This document shows positions 45,308 through 53,259 of a DNA stretch of 64,000 bases, one piece after another. Numbering within the stretch: position 1 is the stretch's first letter; each line of letters opens with the position of its first letter. The stretch is from Leptotrichia sp. HSP-342 (GTDB lineage Bacteria; Fusobacteriota; Fusobacteriia; Fusobacteriales; Leptotrichiaceae): contig NZ_CP165646.1 of NCBI RefSeq assembly GCF_041199995.1, positions 1,674,001 to 1,738,000 on the forward strand. The letters run 5' to 3'. The position numbers and the translations under genes are program-made. Below the pieces are notes generated by a model that was not told the DNA's origin, ran no database searches, and worked only from the letters and a program-made list of their open reading frames with translations.

Positions 45308-46456
45308 TTACTTCTCTTTTATATACTTTTCCAACCTCTTTATAGCCTCTTCCAATACTGGAATATCATGCACAATTGAAAATCTTACATACCCCTCCAC
45401 TTGAAATGTAATTCCAGGTACAATCGCAAGTTCCGTCTTTTCCAGTAAATCAAGAACAAAATCAAATGATTTCATATTTTTAAACTTCTCAATATTCTTG
45501 TAAGTTGCAAAAACATAAAATGCCCCTTTAGGTTTTAAACATTCAAAACCTAATTTTTCTAGTCTGTTTACAAAATATTCCACTCTTTTTTTATAAATTT
45601 CAGAAATTTTCGTTGTATCAGAACATTTGTCAAGAGCAGCAATTGCTCCATATTGTGACAATGTTGAGGCACTTGTCACGTTGTACTGACTGACTTTCTT
45701 CACTTGATTCTGTAATTTTTCATCGGCAATAATATAGCCTAGTCTGTAGCCTGTCATTGAATGCGATTTTGAAAATCCATTAATTATAATTAGCTGTTCC
45801 TTAAATTCATCAAAAAATTTTGCAAAGGAAGTAAATTTCTCAAAAGTAATCGCTGCATAAATTTCATCACTTATCAAATAAATATTTTTATCTTTCAAAA
45901 ATTTCACAATTTTAACCATTTCTTCTTCTTCAAGCGTAATTCCAGATGGATTATTCGGATATGTCAAAATTATTAATTTAGTCTTATCAGTAATTTTTTT
46001 TTCTAAAATTTCTTTTGTCAACACAAAATTATTTTCTTCCAAGTCAATAAATTTAGTTTTCGCCTCAGAAATCGTAATCAATGGCTCATATCCCACATAC
46101 GCAGGTGTTGGAATAATCACTTCATCATCTTTTGCCAAAATTGTTTTCAAAACCGAAGCAAGCCCTTCCGTAGAACCGACTGTCACCAAAACATTTTGAG
46201 CGTTATAGTTTCCTGAAAAATTCTCGTTATAATATTTGGCAATCTTTTCTCTTAATTCTGGCATACCTCCCACAGGAGAATATTTTATTCTGCTATTTAA
46301 GGCATGATACGCCACAGTTTCCTTCACTTCCTGCGGAACATCGATATCAGGCTCCCCAATTGTCATATTTATCACATTTTTATAATTTACTAATCTTTCA
46401 TGAATTTTTCTAATATCAGAAATTTCAATTCCTTCAATAATTGGATTTATATACAT
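45308..46456 (-). CDS. Class I/II PLP aminotransferase
   Basis: 382 residues of fold type I. Motifs: INMTIGEPDIDVPQEVKE near 31, YSPVGGMPELREKIAKYY near 60, YPNNPSGITLEEEEMVKI near 160, and the PLP-lysine in INGFSKSHSMTGYRLGYII near 225-243. The subgroup resembles PatA/AspC-type enzymes acting on aromatic or aspartate-like amino acids, but the substrate is not fixed by sequence. It ends 30 bases before rlmD and could share a transcript with it. Confidence 0.88.
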   Translation of the reverse strand: MYINPIIEGIEISDIRKIHERLVNYKNVINMTIGEPDIDVPQEVKETVAYHALNSRIKYSPVGGMPELREKIAKYYNENFSGNYNAQNVLVTVGSTEGLASVLKTILAKDDEVIIPTPAYVGYEPLITISEAKTKFIDLEENNFVLTKEILEKKITDKTKLIILTYPNNPSGITLEEEEMVKIVKFLKDKNIYLISDEIYAAITFEKFTSFAKFFDEFKEQLIIINGFSKSHSMTGYRLGYIIADEKLQNQVKKVSQYNVTSASTLSQYGAIAALDKCSDTTKISEIYKKRVEYFVNRLEKLGFECLKPKGAFYVFATYKNIEKFKNMKSFDFVLDLLEKTELAIVPGITFQVEGYVRFSIVHDIPVLEEAIKRLEKYIKEK

Positions 46457-46549
46457 TTAAAAACCTTCTTTCTTACTTTATATTTTCAAATTTTATAACC
46501 AATTATATCATATTTTCGGTTTATTTTATAATTTTTATTAAATTCCCCA

Positions 46550-46578
46550 TTGTCATTTTGTACTTTTTTTGATAGAAT
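46550..46578 (+). promoter_or_regulatory. Promoter of the Wzz-type gene
   Basis: TTGTCA (46550-46555), 17-base spacer, TAGAAT (46573-46578), about 33 bases before the start codon. Confidence 0.6.
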
Positions 46579-46610
46579 TAAGATATAGATTTAATTTGAA
46601 AGGAAATAAA

Positions 46611-47363
46611 ATGGATAATAAAAATCAACAAATAATTGACGCCAGTATGATAATTAAAATTATTTATAAAAATAAATTTTTAATCGCTTTAACTACGATA
46701 ATAGTTGTGATACTATCTACAGCTTTTGTTTTTGTGAACAAATCCTTTAAATCAGACATTACACTTTATGGAAATGATAAAGTACTTACTGAAATTGGAG
46801 AAAACTCACAATTTTCACTAAATTCCTTTGACTTTTACTCATACTTGAAAAAAAATTCAAAAACTTTGAGAAATGTGAATTTTCCAGAGGATAAATTCTT
46901 TAAGGAAATGACAACAAGATTAACAGCACAGTCAGAAAATAATGATCCAACAGTAAAAGTAAAATTCACTACAAATAACAAGGCTGAAGGAGAAAATTTT
47001 GCAAAAGAGTATCCAATACTTGCACAAGGCTATCTGCTTGAAAGAAAAAACAATTTTTTGGATAAACAAATAAAATTATTAGAGCAACAATATAGCTTTT
47101 TAACAAAAAACATTGATGTGCGGACTACAAAAGACTCTTTAACAGACACATTAGTATCAAGATTAGCATATTACCGTCTATTAAAAAATGACTCAAATCC
47201 AGTTGTTAAATATGTAAATTCTGTAACAAAACCTGCATTAAATAAAAAGCTGGTTATAGCTGGTTCATTATTCTTAGGATTATTTTTAGGAATTCTGATT
47301 GCATTTATGAAAGAATTTTCTACTACATTAGACTGGGAAGACATTAAAAAAAGAAAAAATTAA
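46611..47363 (+). CDS. Wzz/Etk-type polysaccharide chain-length protein
   Basis: 250 residues from the ATG at 46611 (AAAGGAA upstream); an in-frame start at 46569 lies inside the promoter. Two membrane helices flank a periplasmic part: IIYKNKFLIALTTIIVVILS near 20-40 and KLVIAGSLFLGLFLGILIAF near 218-238, with a charged end (FSTTLDWEDIKKRKN). This Wzz arrangement sets O-antigen or capsule chain length. No polysaccharide genes are adjacent, so the partner is unknown. Confidence 0.8.
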   Translation: MDNKNQQIIDASMIIKIIYKNKFLIALTTIIVVILSTAFVFVNKSFKSDITLYGNDKVLTEIGENSQFSLNSFDFYSYLKKNSKTLRNVNFPEDKFFKEMTTRLTAQSENNDPTVKVKFTTNNKAEGENFAKEYPILAQGYLLERKNNFLDKQIKLLEQQYSFLTKNIDVRTTKDSLTDTLVSRLAYYRLLKNDSNPVVKYVNSVTKPALNKKLVIAGSLFLGLFLGILIAFMKEFSTTLDWEDIKKRKN

Positions 47364-47372
47364 TAAAATTAA

Positions 47373-47410
47373 AGGGATTATCTCGCATTCTGAGGCAATC
47401 CCTATTTTTT
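47373..47410 (+). terminator. Terminator of the Wzz-type gene
   Basis: AGGGATT/AATCCCT stem with a short inner CTC/GAG pair, then ATTTTTT. Located 10 bases after the stop codon. Confidence 0.75.
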
Positions 47411-47414
47411 ATTT

Positions 47415-48272
47415 TTAACCTATTTCAACCATTCTTCTCTTTCTTTTATCAAAAGTTACCATTTCAGTAATTCCAAATTCCTTTGCATATTCACCAGCTT
47501 CCTTTATTTTCATTCCAACATGTTCAGAATAATGTGAATCACTTGACAAAATCACAGGAATATCATATTTTTTCACATATTCCATAAAATCTCTATATGG
47601 AGTAATTTCTTTGATTGGATAACGATAAAATGTTCCTGTGTTTATATCCACAATCATATTATTTTTTTTCAAGCATTTAGCAGTACTTTCAAGCAAGTTA
47701 TCAACATCTTTTTTTTCTGGAATATTCTTAAATAATCTCAAGTTAAACGGATGCCCCAGGATGTCATACATCCCTGTATTTGCCACATTCTCAATCTCTT
47801 TTGCATAATCCTTCCAAATCTGCACCAAATTCTCATCTGTAAATTTATGCTTCAAAGCACTAAAATCAAATCCCCATCCTTTAATAAAATGTATTGAAAC
47901 AATCAGATAGTCAAAATCATATTTAGACAATATTTCCTTAACTTTCTCCTGATTTTTAAAATTACACACTTCTATTCCAAATTTTACTGGGTATCCTTTT
48001 GATTTTAACTTATCTATAAAATCTCTGTATTCATCCAATGTATGTACGAATTTTGTTTTCTGCTCAAGCCATTTTTTCTGGAAATTCCCAGTTTCACTAT
48101 TATCCAAAATCAGCTCCTCATAATATAAATCCTTAAATTCCTTAAATCCGTGAGTATGTTCCGTTATTCCAATTTCTGAAAGCCCCATTTCCTTTGCTTT
48201 TTCAAAGAACGGATTCACATAATCCTCATCATAACTTCCATACTCAAAGTGCATATGATAATCCACTAACAT
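47415..48272 (-). CDS. PHP-domain phosphoesterase, histidinol-phosphatase (HisJ/HisK) family
   Basis: 285 residues from the ATG at 48272 (GAGAGGG upstream); an in-frame start at 48296 is poor. Metal-binding PHP motifs: LVDYHMHFEYGSYDED at the N-terminus, GITEHTHGF near 38, YLIVSIHFIKGW near 145, ILGHPFNLRLF near 182 and ILSSDSHYSEHVG near 250. The family contains histidinol phosphatases, but no other his gene is in the window, so the substrate is open. Confidence 0.83.
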   Translation of the reverse strand: MLVDYHMHFEYGSYDEDYVNPFFEKAKEMGLSEIGITEHTHGFKEFKDLYYEELILDNSETGNFQKKWLEQKTKFVHTLDEYRDFIDKLKSKGYPVKFGIEVCNFKNQEKVKEILSKYDFDYLIVSIHFIKGWGFDFSALKHKFTDENLVQIWKDYAKEIENVANTGMYDILGHPFNLRLFKNIPEKKDVDNLLESTAKCLKKNNMIVDINTGTFYRYPIKEITPYRDFMEYVKKYDIPVILSSDSHYSEHVGMKIKEAGEYAKEFGITEMVTFDKRKRRMVEIG

Positions 48273-48407
48273 GATATTCCCTCTCTTTCTATACAATTAA
48301 TTTCTTTAATTTTGAACTTATACAGTTAAGTTTAATTGACAAATTGTAACATTTAAGTACACATTTAAAGAGTTTTATTATATTTTAAAATAAAATCATA
48401 TATAAAG

Positions 48408-48447
48408 GAAAAAGCCATTCCAAAATTTATCATTTTGAAACAGCCTT
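48408..48447 (-). terminator. Terminator of the cold-shock gene
   Basis: Minus strand: AAGGCTGTTTCAAAAT pairs imperfectly with ATTTTGGAATGGCTT, followed by TTTCC. Stem of about 14 pairs with two mismatches. Confidence 0.6.
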
Positions 48448-48474
48448 CCTTTAAACAAAAAGTTAATTAATCGA

Positions 48475-48672
48475 TTATTGAGAAATTACATTTGTTGCTT
48501 GAGGTCCTTTTGGTCCTTCTTCTACATCAAAGCTTACTTCTTCACCTTCGTTAACTGTTTTGAATCCTTCTTTATTAATTTTTGAGAAATGCAAGAAATA
48601 ATCATTTCCATCTTCTCCTGAAATAAATCCGAATCCTTTTTTGTCGTTAAACCATTTTACTTTACCTAACAA
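48475..48672 (-). CDS. cspA: Cold-shock domain protein (CspA family)
   Basis: 66 residues, the normal size, if translation begins at TTG 48672 ([17 protein letters not shown]), which has AGGAGGT six bases upstream. A longer frame from an ATG at 48702 would add ten residues through that ribosome binding site and is unlikely. RNP1 (KGFGFIS) and RNP2 (DYFLHFS) motifs are intact. An RNA chaperone binding single-stranded RNA. It has its own promoter and a leader of nearly 90 bases, typical of cold-regulated csp genes. Confidence 0.93.
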   Translation of the reverse strand: MLGKVKWFNDKKGFGFISGEDGNDYFLHFSKINKEGFKTVNEGEEVSFDVEEGPKGPQATNVISQ

Positions 48673-48767
48673 AGTATTACCTCCTAAAATTTTATACCTC
48701 AAACAACTGTTACTGTTACAAATATATATTTTTTGTTACACTTACTTGCTTTTGGTTATCTATTGTT

Positions 48768-48776
48768 ATTATACCA
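48768..48776 (-). promoter_or_regulatory. Extended -10 promoter of the cold-shock gene
   Basis: Minus strand TGGTATAAT, about 95 bases before the TTG start. No strong -35. The leader that follows is A/T-rich; regulated folding is possible but not shown. Confidence 0.6.
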
Positions 48777-48849
48777 CACTTTTCTAAAAAAGAATAGCTT
48801 TTTTTCTCAAAAATTTAATTATTTTTAAGAATTTATTATAACAAAACTC

Positions 48850-48878
48850 TTGTAATTTCCTAAAAAACAATATAAAAT
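48850..48878 (+). promoter_or_regulatory. Promoter of the lipoprotein gene
   Basis: TTGTAA (48850-48855), 17-base spacer, TAAAAT (48873-48878), about 37 bases before the start codon. Confidence 0.5.
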
Positions 48879-48915
48879 ATACACTGAGAATAAACTTAAA
48901 AGGATGTGGTAATTT

Positions 48916-49428
48916 ATGAATTTAAAAAAACAAATGTTAATTAGTACATTTTTAATATTAGCAATAATGAGCTGTGGAAAAAAAGAAGCGGCTCAAAATG
49001 AAGATCAGGATGAAATTCAAATTGAACAGCAAAGTGCCGACACTACAAATAATAATTCTCAATCCAACCCACAGGAAGCACAACCAGTTGTAGAATCTTC
49101 TGAAAATATTAATGAAAATGCTAACAATCAACCTCCTTCTCAAGTAAAACCAGAAGAAGTGAAATCTAGCCAGACTTTACAGCATGTAGATAGACTTATT
49201 GGTAAAGAAATCCCAATGGAAGATAGAATTTTAGTATTTTCTAAAGAAAATAACCAATACAAGATAACTTATAAAGGTGAATCTGAAAATGGAATGCAAG
49301 TTGATACTAAAAACTTGACTTTCAATGAAAAAAATGACAGCTTAACAGACGGCACTTATACATTTAAGCTAAATAAAAATAAATTAGGCCTATACGCTGG
49401 AAATCAATTCATATTTACAGTTGATTAA
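48916..49428 (+). CDS. Small lipoprotein of unknown function
   Basis: 170 residues. Lipobox AIMSC gives a lipid-modified Cys near residue 20 after a short basic leader. Residues about 21-95 are a low-complexity Gln/Asn/Glu/Ser linker; the C-terminal ~75 residues (VDRLIGKEIPMEDRILVFSK onward) form a compact beta-rich domain, perhaps a small barrel. No family recognised. It lies on the opposite strand to the adjoining genes and has its own promoter and terminator. Confidence 0.7.
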   Translation: MNLKKQMLISTFLILAIMSCGKKEAAQNEDQDEIQIEQQSADTTNNNSQSNPQEAQPVVESSENINENANNQPPSQVKPEEVKSSQTLQHVDRLIGKEIPMEDRILVFSKENNQYKITYKGESENGMQVDTKNLTFNEKNDSLTDGTYTFKLNKNKLGLYAGNQFIFTVD

Positions 49429-49455
49429 TTACATTAAGTTAATCTTTAAAAATTT

Positions 49456-49503
49456 ACTCAAGCAGTTAAATTATATATTTTTTATAACTGCCTGAGTTTT
49501 TTT
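49456..49503 (+). terminator. Terminator of the lipoprotein gene
   Basis: ACTCAAGCAGTTA pairs with TAACTGCCTGAGT (one mismatch) around an A/T loop, followed by TTTTTTTA. The 49504-49668 spacer beyond it is A/T-rich with no gene. Confidence 0.78.
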
Positions 49504-49668
49504 ATACTAATAATAAATCTTATTTAAATAATGAAGATATTAAAAATCTTTTTTATCAAAGTATTAAAACCTAATATTTATGTAATTTCCTTAAAAAGTA
49601 GTTCTAATTGGTTTCAACTACTTAAATAATAAATGTATGAAATTAGAAAATTAATAAATCTCAATTTT

Positions 49669-50550
49669 TTATTCAATTGTAATTTTTCTTGGAATTACTC
49701 TTTTTTTCTGAGAAATTTCTCTATCTTTTCCTAAATTTTCTAAAATTTTAACTAGATATTGGTAAAGCTCTTCATTACTATAATTTTCATTTTCCATCTG
49801 TAACTTTAAATTAATATACGCTATTATAATATCTCTTTCCACATTTCCATTTAAGCAATTTACATAAAAATTAACATCATAAATATCCAAATTTTCCTTT
49901 TTAGAAGCCTCTTTCCCAAACAATTTCAAGATTTTAGGGTGAAGTGTTCCTAATTCATGTCTTGAAGAATATTTTGTATTTATCAGCTCCAGCAAATTAA
50001 AATCACGTCTTAAATCTATAAAACTATTATAATCATTTCTAAGTTCTGCTCCAACTCTTGTAATAAATCTCGTTATCTCAATTTCTCCGATTTTTTTTCT
50101 TCCAGTATTTTCAAAATTCTCATAGTTTATTTCTAATTGATTGTCTAAATCAAATCCAATTTCAACATCATCTTCATTTTTTATTTCAATATTTTTTCGA
50201 TTATTTAAAACTTCTAACGAAAAATCAGCACTTCTAACATAAAATTTTCTTTCTTCAAAACCTGAAAATAGTTTTAATTTTAAAATATATCTATTCTCGA
50301 TTTCAGGCATATCAAATTTATAATCCTCATTCATCCAAAAAATTTTTCCACTGCATTTCACAATTCCTTTTGTTATTATCACTCGTTTGCTTTCTGCATC
50401 CGTAATAAGATTAAATCCTAAAATTATTCCGTCTTTTCTATCCAAATACAATAGTTCTGTCAATTCTGCTGGATTATCCCTCAACAAATCAAGCGCCTGC
50501 TTGCTTATCACTTGCCCATGCCCAAATATAGGATATTTATTCTCAATCAT
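49669..50550 (-). CDS. Putative baseplate/tail-like protein of the injection locus
   Basis: 293 residues, no signal peptide or membrane helix. The N-terminal part (FGHGQVISKQALDLLRDNP, then GIILGFNLITDAESKRVIIT followed by GIVKCSGKIFWMNEDYKF) is a beta-rich module of the kind seen in phage tail and spike-associated proteins, where GF.....V.ITKGIVK.SG.I recurs; the C-terminal half is helical (NEELYQYLVKILENLGKD). I do not recognise a named family. GGGGGAAAG precedes the start. It follows the sheath-like gene by 23 bases, so it belongs to the same operon. The role is inferred from that context only. Confidence 0.45.
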   Translation of the reverse strand: MIENKYPIFGHGQVISKQALDLLRDNPAELTELLYLDRKDGIILGFNLITDAESKRVIITKGIVKCSGKIFWMNEDYKFDMPEIENRYILKLKLFSGFEERKFYVRSADFSLEVLNNRKNIEIKNEDDVEIGFDLDNQLEINYENFENTGRKKIGEIEITRFITRVGAELRNDYNSFIDLRRDFNLLELINTKYSSRHELGTLHPKILKLFGKEASKKENLDIYDVNFYVNCLNGNVERDIIIAYINLKLQMENENYSNEELYQYLVKILENLGKDREISQKKRVIPRKITIE

Positions 50551-50573
50551 CTTTCCCCCATTTTTTTATTTTA

Positions 50574-52745
50574 CTAATTTTTATTAATTTCAACTTGTAA
50601 ATTTTTCAGGTTTCCGGCAAAAGTTATATTTAATTGGCAAATACCATTATCTACATCAATTATATGGGATAAGTCATCTCCTTTTTGCATGATTCCATTT
50701 ACAAATTTTGTATCTTTTAACCAGACTGATTTCTGACTTTCAGGATTTGTACTGAAAAACATATTTAACTTATCTTCTTTAAAGTCTGTCGTTGTAAATC
50801 TTAACGTTCTTTCAATATATGTTGTTGTAAGTGTCTTATAAAGCGGCTCATACCCTCCATCCAGATTTTTTAACAAAGTTCTTGCCTTATACACAACTAT
50901 ATTCCGTATTTTTTCACGTGACACATTTGCATTATCTGATGAAAATACAAATCCATAGTTAAACTGATTTATTCTATCCTTTATTGTATTTGTAAATCCT
51001 GATATTTCCTTGGACATTGTTGTTTTTGCATGATAAGAATTGTCTTTTTCCTCAATGTCAAAACGTACTCCCGGATATTGTGGCGATACATTTGAAAATC
51101 TTTCCTTTAGATAATTTGGACATTGTGTGGCACCAATTATCCCTGCTGCCACATAAGCCGCATCAATATACACTCCTTCTATCCAGAATTTTAACAAATC
51201 CTCCTGTTCTTTTGAAAGTGATACCCCTGTTTCTTCTTCAAATTTCATTTTATAATCCAGCATAACACCCGATTTATCCTTTGGAATTATCGTAAAATTA
51301 GGGATTACTGGGATCAAATATTCAGAATATCTCTGATTTTCAAGAATTTGAGTTTTTTCAATATATTTATCTACACCTGTTGTAGCAAGATTATCAAACG
51401 AAGTTTCAGGCTTCCCTTCAAAACTAAAAAATACTTGAACTCTATATTCTGCTAATACAGTCATTAAGTTTGTCAATACTTCAATTGTATTTTTTTCAGT
51501 TTTCTCTTCATTCTTCGTTCCCATAAATCTTTCACGAACTTTTTTCTCAGATTTTTTCGTATCCAAATCAACATTCGGATAAATTCCAAACCATACCGTG
51601 TTATCAAAATCATTTTTTTCATTAGTTGTGTTCAAAAACGCACGTAATTTATCTTTATTTCCAGCTTTTACGACCATTTCAGGCTTTACATTTGTAATTA
51701 AAAGAGTCGGTTTCATAAGTCCCATTCTTACATCATACTGTTCAAAAAACATTTTTACACCTAATATTTTTTCAATCAAAGGTTTTGCAATTTTTATAAA
51801 ATCTTCCTGTGCCGATTTATAAAATGCCAAATAATTATTATAATTTTCAACTTCCTGTTCAGGATCAACATCTACAAATGTCTTTGCAAGCGGTACAAAT
51901 GTTCTGACAACTAAATCGCTGATATATTTATTCGGCTCATCTGTCACATTTTCATAGTCATCCCTAAAAGCCTCAACTAAAGCTGTTGTATTTTTTTCTT
52001 CAATCAGTGCAAGAGCCGTCTGATTTTCCTGCTTATACTCAATTACTTCAAGTTCCCCTTTTTCTCCCACTTGTAACATTCCAAGTTTTATTTTCTCAGA
52101 CTTAAAATTATTGGTATCACTTCCAATTAAAAGTCGAGTTTTTATGTCTTCAATCGCAAGTGGCAACATTCCAAGTACATTGCTGTAATTTTCTGAAGCT
52201 TCTTCAAACTTTGAATTAAGTTTATCCCCTAATTCCAGTTTTTTAGGATTTTCATCATCTAGTTCTTCATATTTCTGATAAATATAAGCAATCTCTTTTC
52301 TTGTCTGCTTAATATCCTCAATAACTTTTTTTGGTGAAATTAGCTCCAAAATATTTTCAAACTTAAAATCTACATTCCTGTTCCCTTGCGACTTTCTAGC
52401 CTCAATCAATGTACTAAGCATTTTAAAAAACGTATTCCCATTATTAATCTTAATTTCTGTCACCAAATCCTCAGGTACTCCCTCCGGCTTTTTCAAAATA
52501 TACTTAATACTCTGACTCTCTGCATCAAAATAACTGTACACCTTTGGATCAAATTTTTCCAAAAATTCCTCAAAACTCCCAACTAAAAGGTGCTTGTTAA
52601 TCTCAATAACATTCTCATCATCCAGCGAATCCATATCCCTCGCATCATTAATAAGCGTCAAGATATCCATTTTCTCTGGATTAATTTCCTCAAATAAAAT
52701 CGTTCGATTAGTCTGATTTATAACATTTTTATTCCCCATTTTCAT
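50574..52745 (-). CDS. Putative contractile-sheath-like protein (TssB-TssC-like single chain)
   Basis: 723 residues, soluble. The first ~130 residues (TNRTILFEEINPEKMDILT, VGSFEEFLEKFDPKVYSYFD) recall the TssB/VipA small sheath subunit; the remainder recalls TssC/VipB in size and in its late blocks WIEGVYIDAAYVAAGIIG with ATQCPNYLKERF, NQFNYGFVFSSDNANVSREK, and a last strand ICQLNITFAGNLKNLQVEIN, comparable to the sheath C-terminal strand used in subunit linking. The match is by shape and motif, not by a clear family hit. No Shine-Dalgarno is obvious; a promoter lies about 150 bases upstream. If right, it would be a one-protein sheath. It could instead be an unknown structural protein. Confidence 0.4.
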   Translation of the reverse strand: MKMGNKNVINQTNRTILFEEINPEKMDILTLINDARDMDSLDDENVIEINKHLLVGSFEEFLEKFDPKVYSYFDAESQSIKYILKKPEGVPEDLVTEIKINNGNTFFKMLSTLIEARKSQGNRNVDFKFENILELISPKKVIEDIKQTRKEIAYIYQKYEELDDENPKKLELGDKLNSKFEEASENYSNVLGMLPLAIEDIKTRLLIGSDTNNFKSEKIKLGMLQVGEKGELEVIEYKQENQTALALIEEKNTTALVEAFRDDYENVTDEPNKYISDLVVRTFVPLAKTFVDVDPEQEVENYNNYLAFYKSAQEDFIKIAKPLIEKILGVKMFFEQYDVRMGLMKPTLLITNVKPEMVVKAGNKDKLRAFLNTTNEKNDFDNTVWFGIYPNVDLDTKKSEKKVRERFMGTKNEEKTEKNTIEVLTNLMTVLAEYRVQVFFSFEGKPETSFDNLATTGVDKYIEKTQILENQRYSEYLIPVIPNFTIIPKDKSGVMLDYKMKFEEETGVSLSKEQEDLLKFWIEGVYIDAAYVAAGIIGATQCPNYLKERFSNVSPQYPGVRFDIEEKDNSYHAKTTMSKEISGFTNTIKDRINQFNYGFVFSSDNANVSREKIRNIVVYKARTLLKNLDGGYEPLYKTLTTTYIERTLRFTTTDFKEDKLNMFFSTNPESQKSVWLKDTKFVNGIMQKGDDLSHIIDVDNGICQLNITFAGNLKNLQVEINKN

Positions 52746-52889
52746 TTTAAAATTATTCTTAGCATCATATAAAAATTAATTACTGGCTATCAACTTTTTG
52801 CAATCCGTTTAAACTACTTTTATACAATATTTCAAATAACTTTATTTTCCCCCTTCTTTATTATTTTTAATTTAATTTTAATTAATATA

Positions 52890-52918
52890 ATGATACACTA
52901 TAATCAAGATTTTGTCAA
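52890..52918 (-). promoter_or_regulatory. Promoter of the sheath-like operon
   Basis: Minus strand: TTGACA (52913-52918), 17-base spacer, TATCAT (52890-52895) followed by TATATTAATT. Nearly the same arrangement and flanks occur before the LRR lipoprotein gene at 58792-58820. The 52746-52889 spacer holds no gene. Confidence 0.75.
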
Positions 52919-52948
52919 TATCATTATTTTCAATTTTATTTTTAAATT

Positions 52949-53107
52949 TTATTCTGTATAATAAACATTTTCTCCTTCACCACTTATATCCCCATTTTCA
53001 TGAAATGTCAAAGAGCCCTTTATTTTCCCGTTTTCATAATATTCAACATATTTTCTTTTCCTCTTCTTGTAAATTATTTCAAAATGTATTCTAAATTTAT
53101 CATTCAT
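52949..53107 (-). CDS. 52-residue MORN-like protein between effector and sheath-like gene
   Basis: Starts at the ATG at 53107 with AGAGGTG six bases upstream. The chain (MNDKFRIHFEIIYKKRKRKY, then VEYYENGKIKGSLTFHENGD) contains two YxxNG-type units (YYENGKIKGSL, FHENGDISGEG) like MORN-variant/YwqK repeats, which are frequent beside polymorphic toxins. There is no signal peptide. It sits between the effector and the sheath-like gene on the same strand. It could be a small immunity or accessory protein; function unproven. The stretch 53108-53259 upstream shows remnants of reading frames (CLDYKDGSKKD) but no intact gene. Confidence 0.6.
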   Translation of the reverse strand: MNDKFRIHFEIIYKKRKRKYVEYYENGKIKGSLTFHENGDISGEGENVYYTE

Positions 53108-53259
53108 TTTAGCACCTCTCCTTAATCTTTTTTAGAGCCATCTTTATAATCTAGACATTTTTCTTCTTCTCTTATATCGGAATTTATTTTTTATCAGTTT
53201 TGCTATCTTCTATTCAGAAATATCTTAAAAAGCACAAAATAACCTAATTATTATATTTT

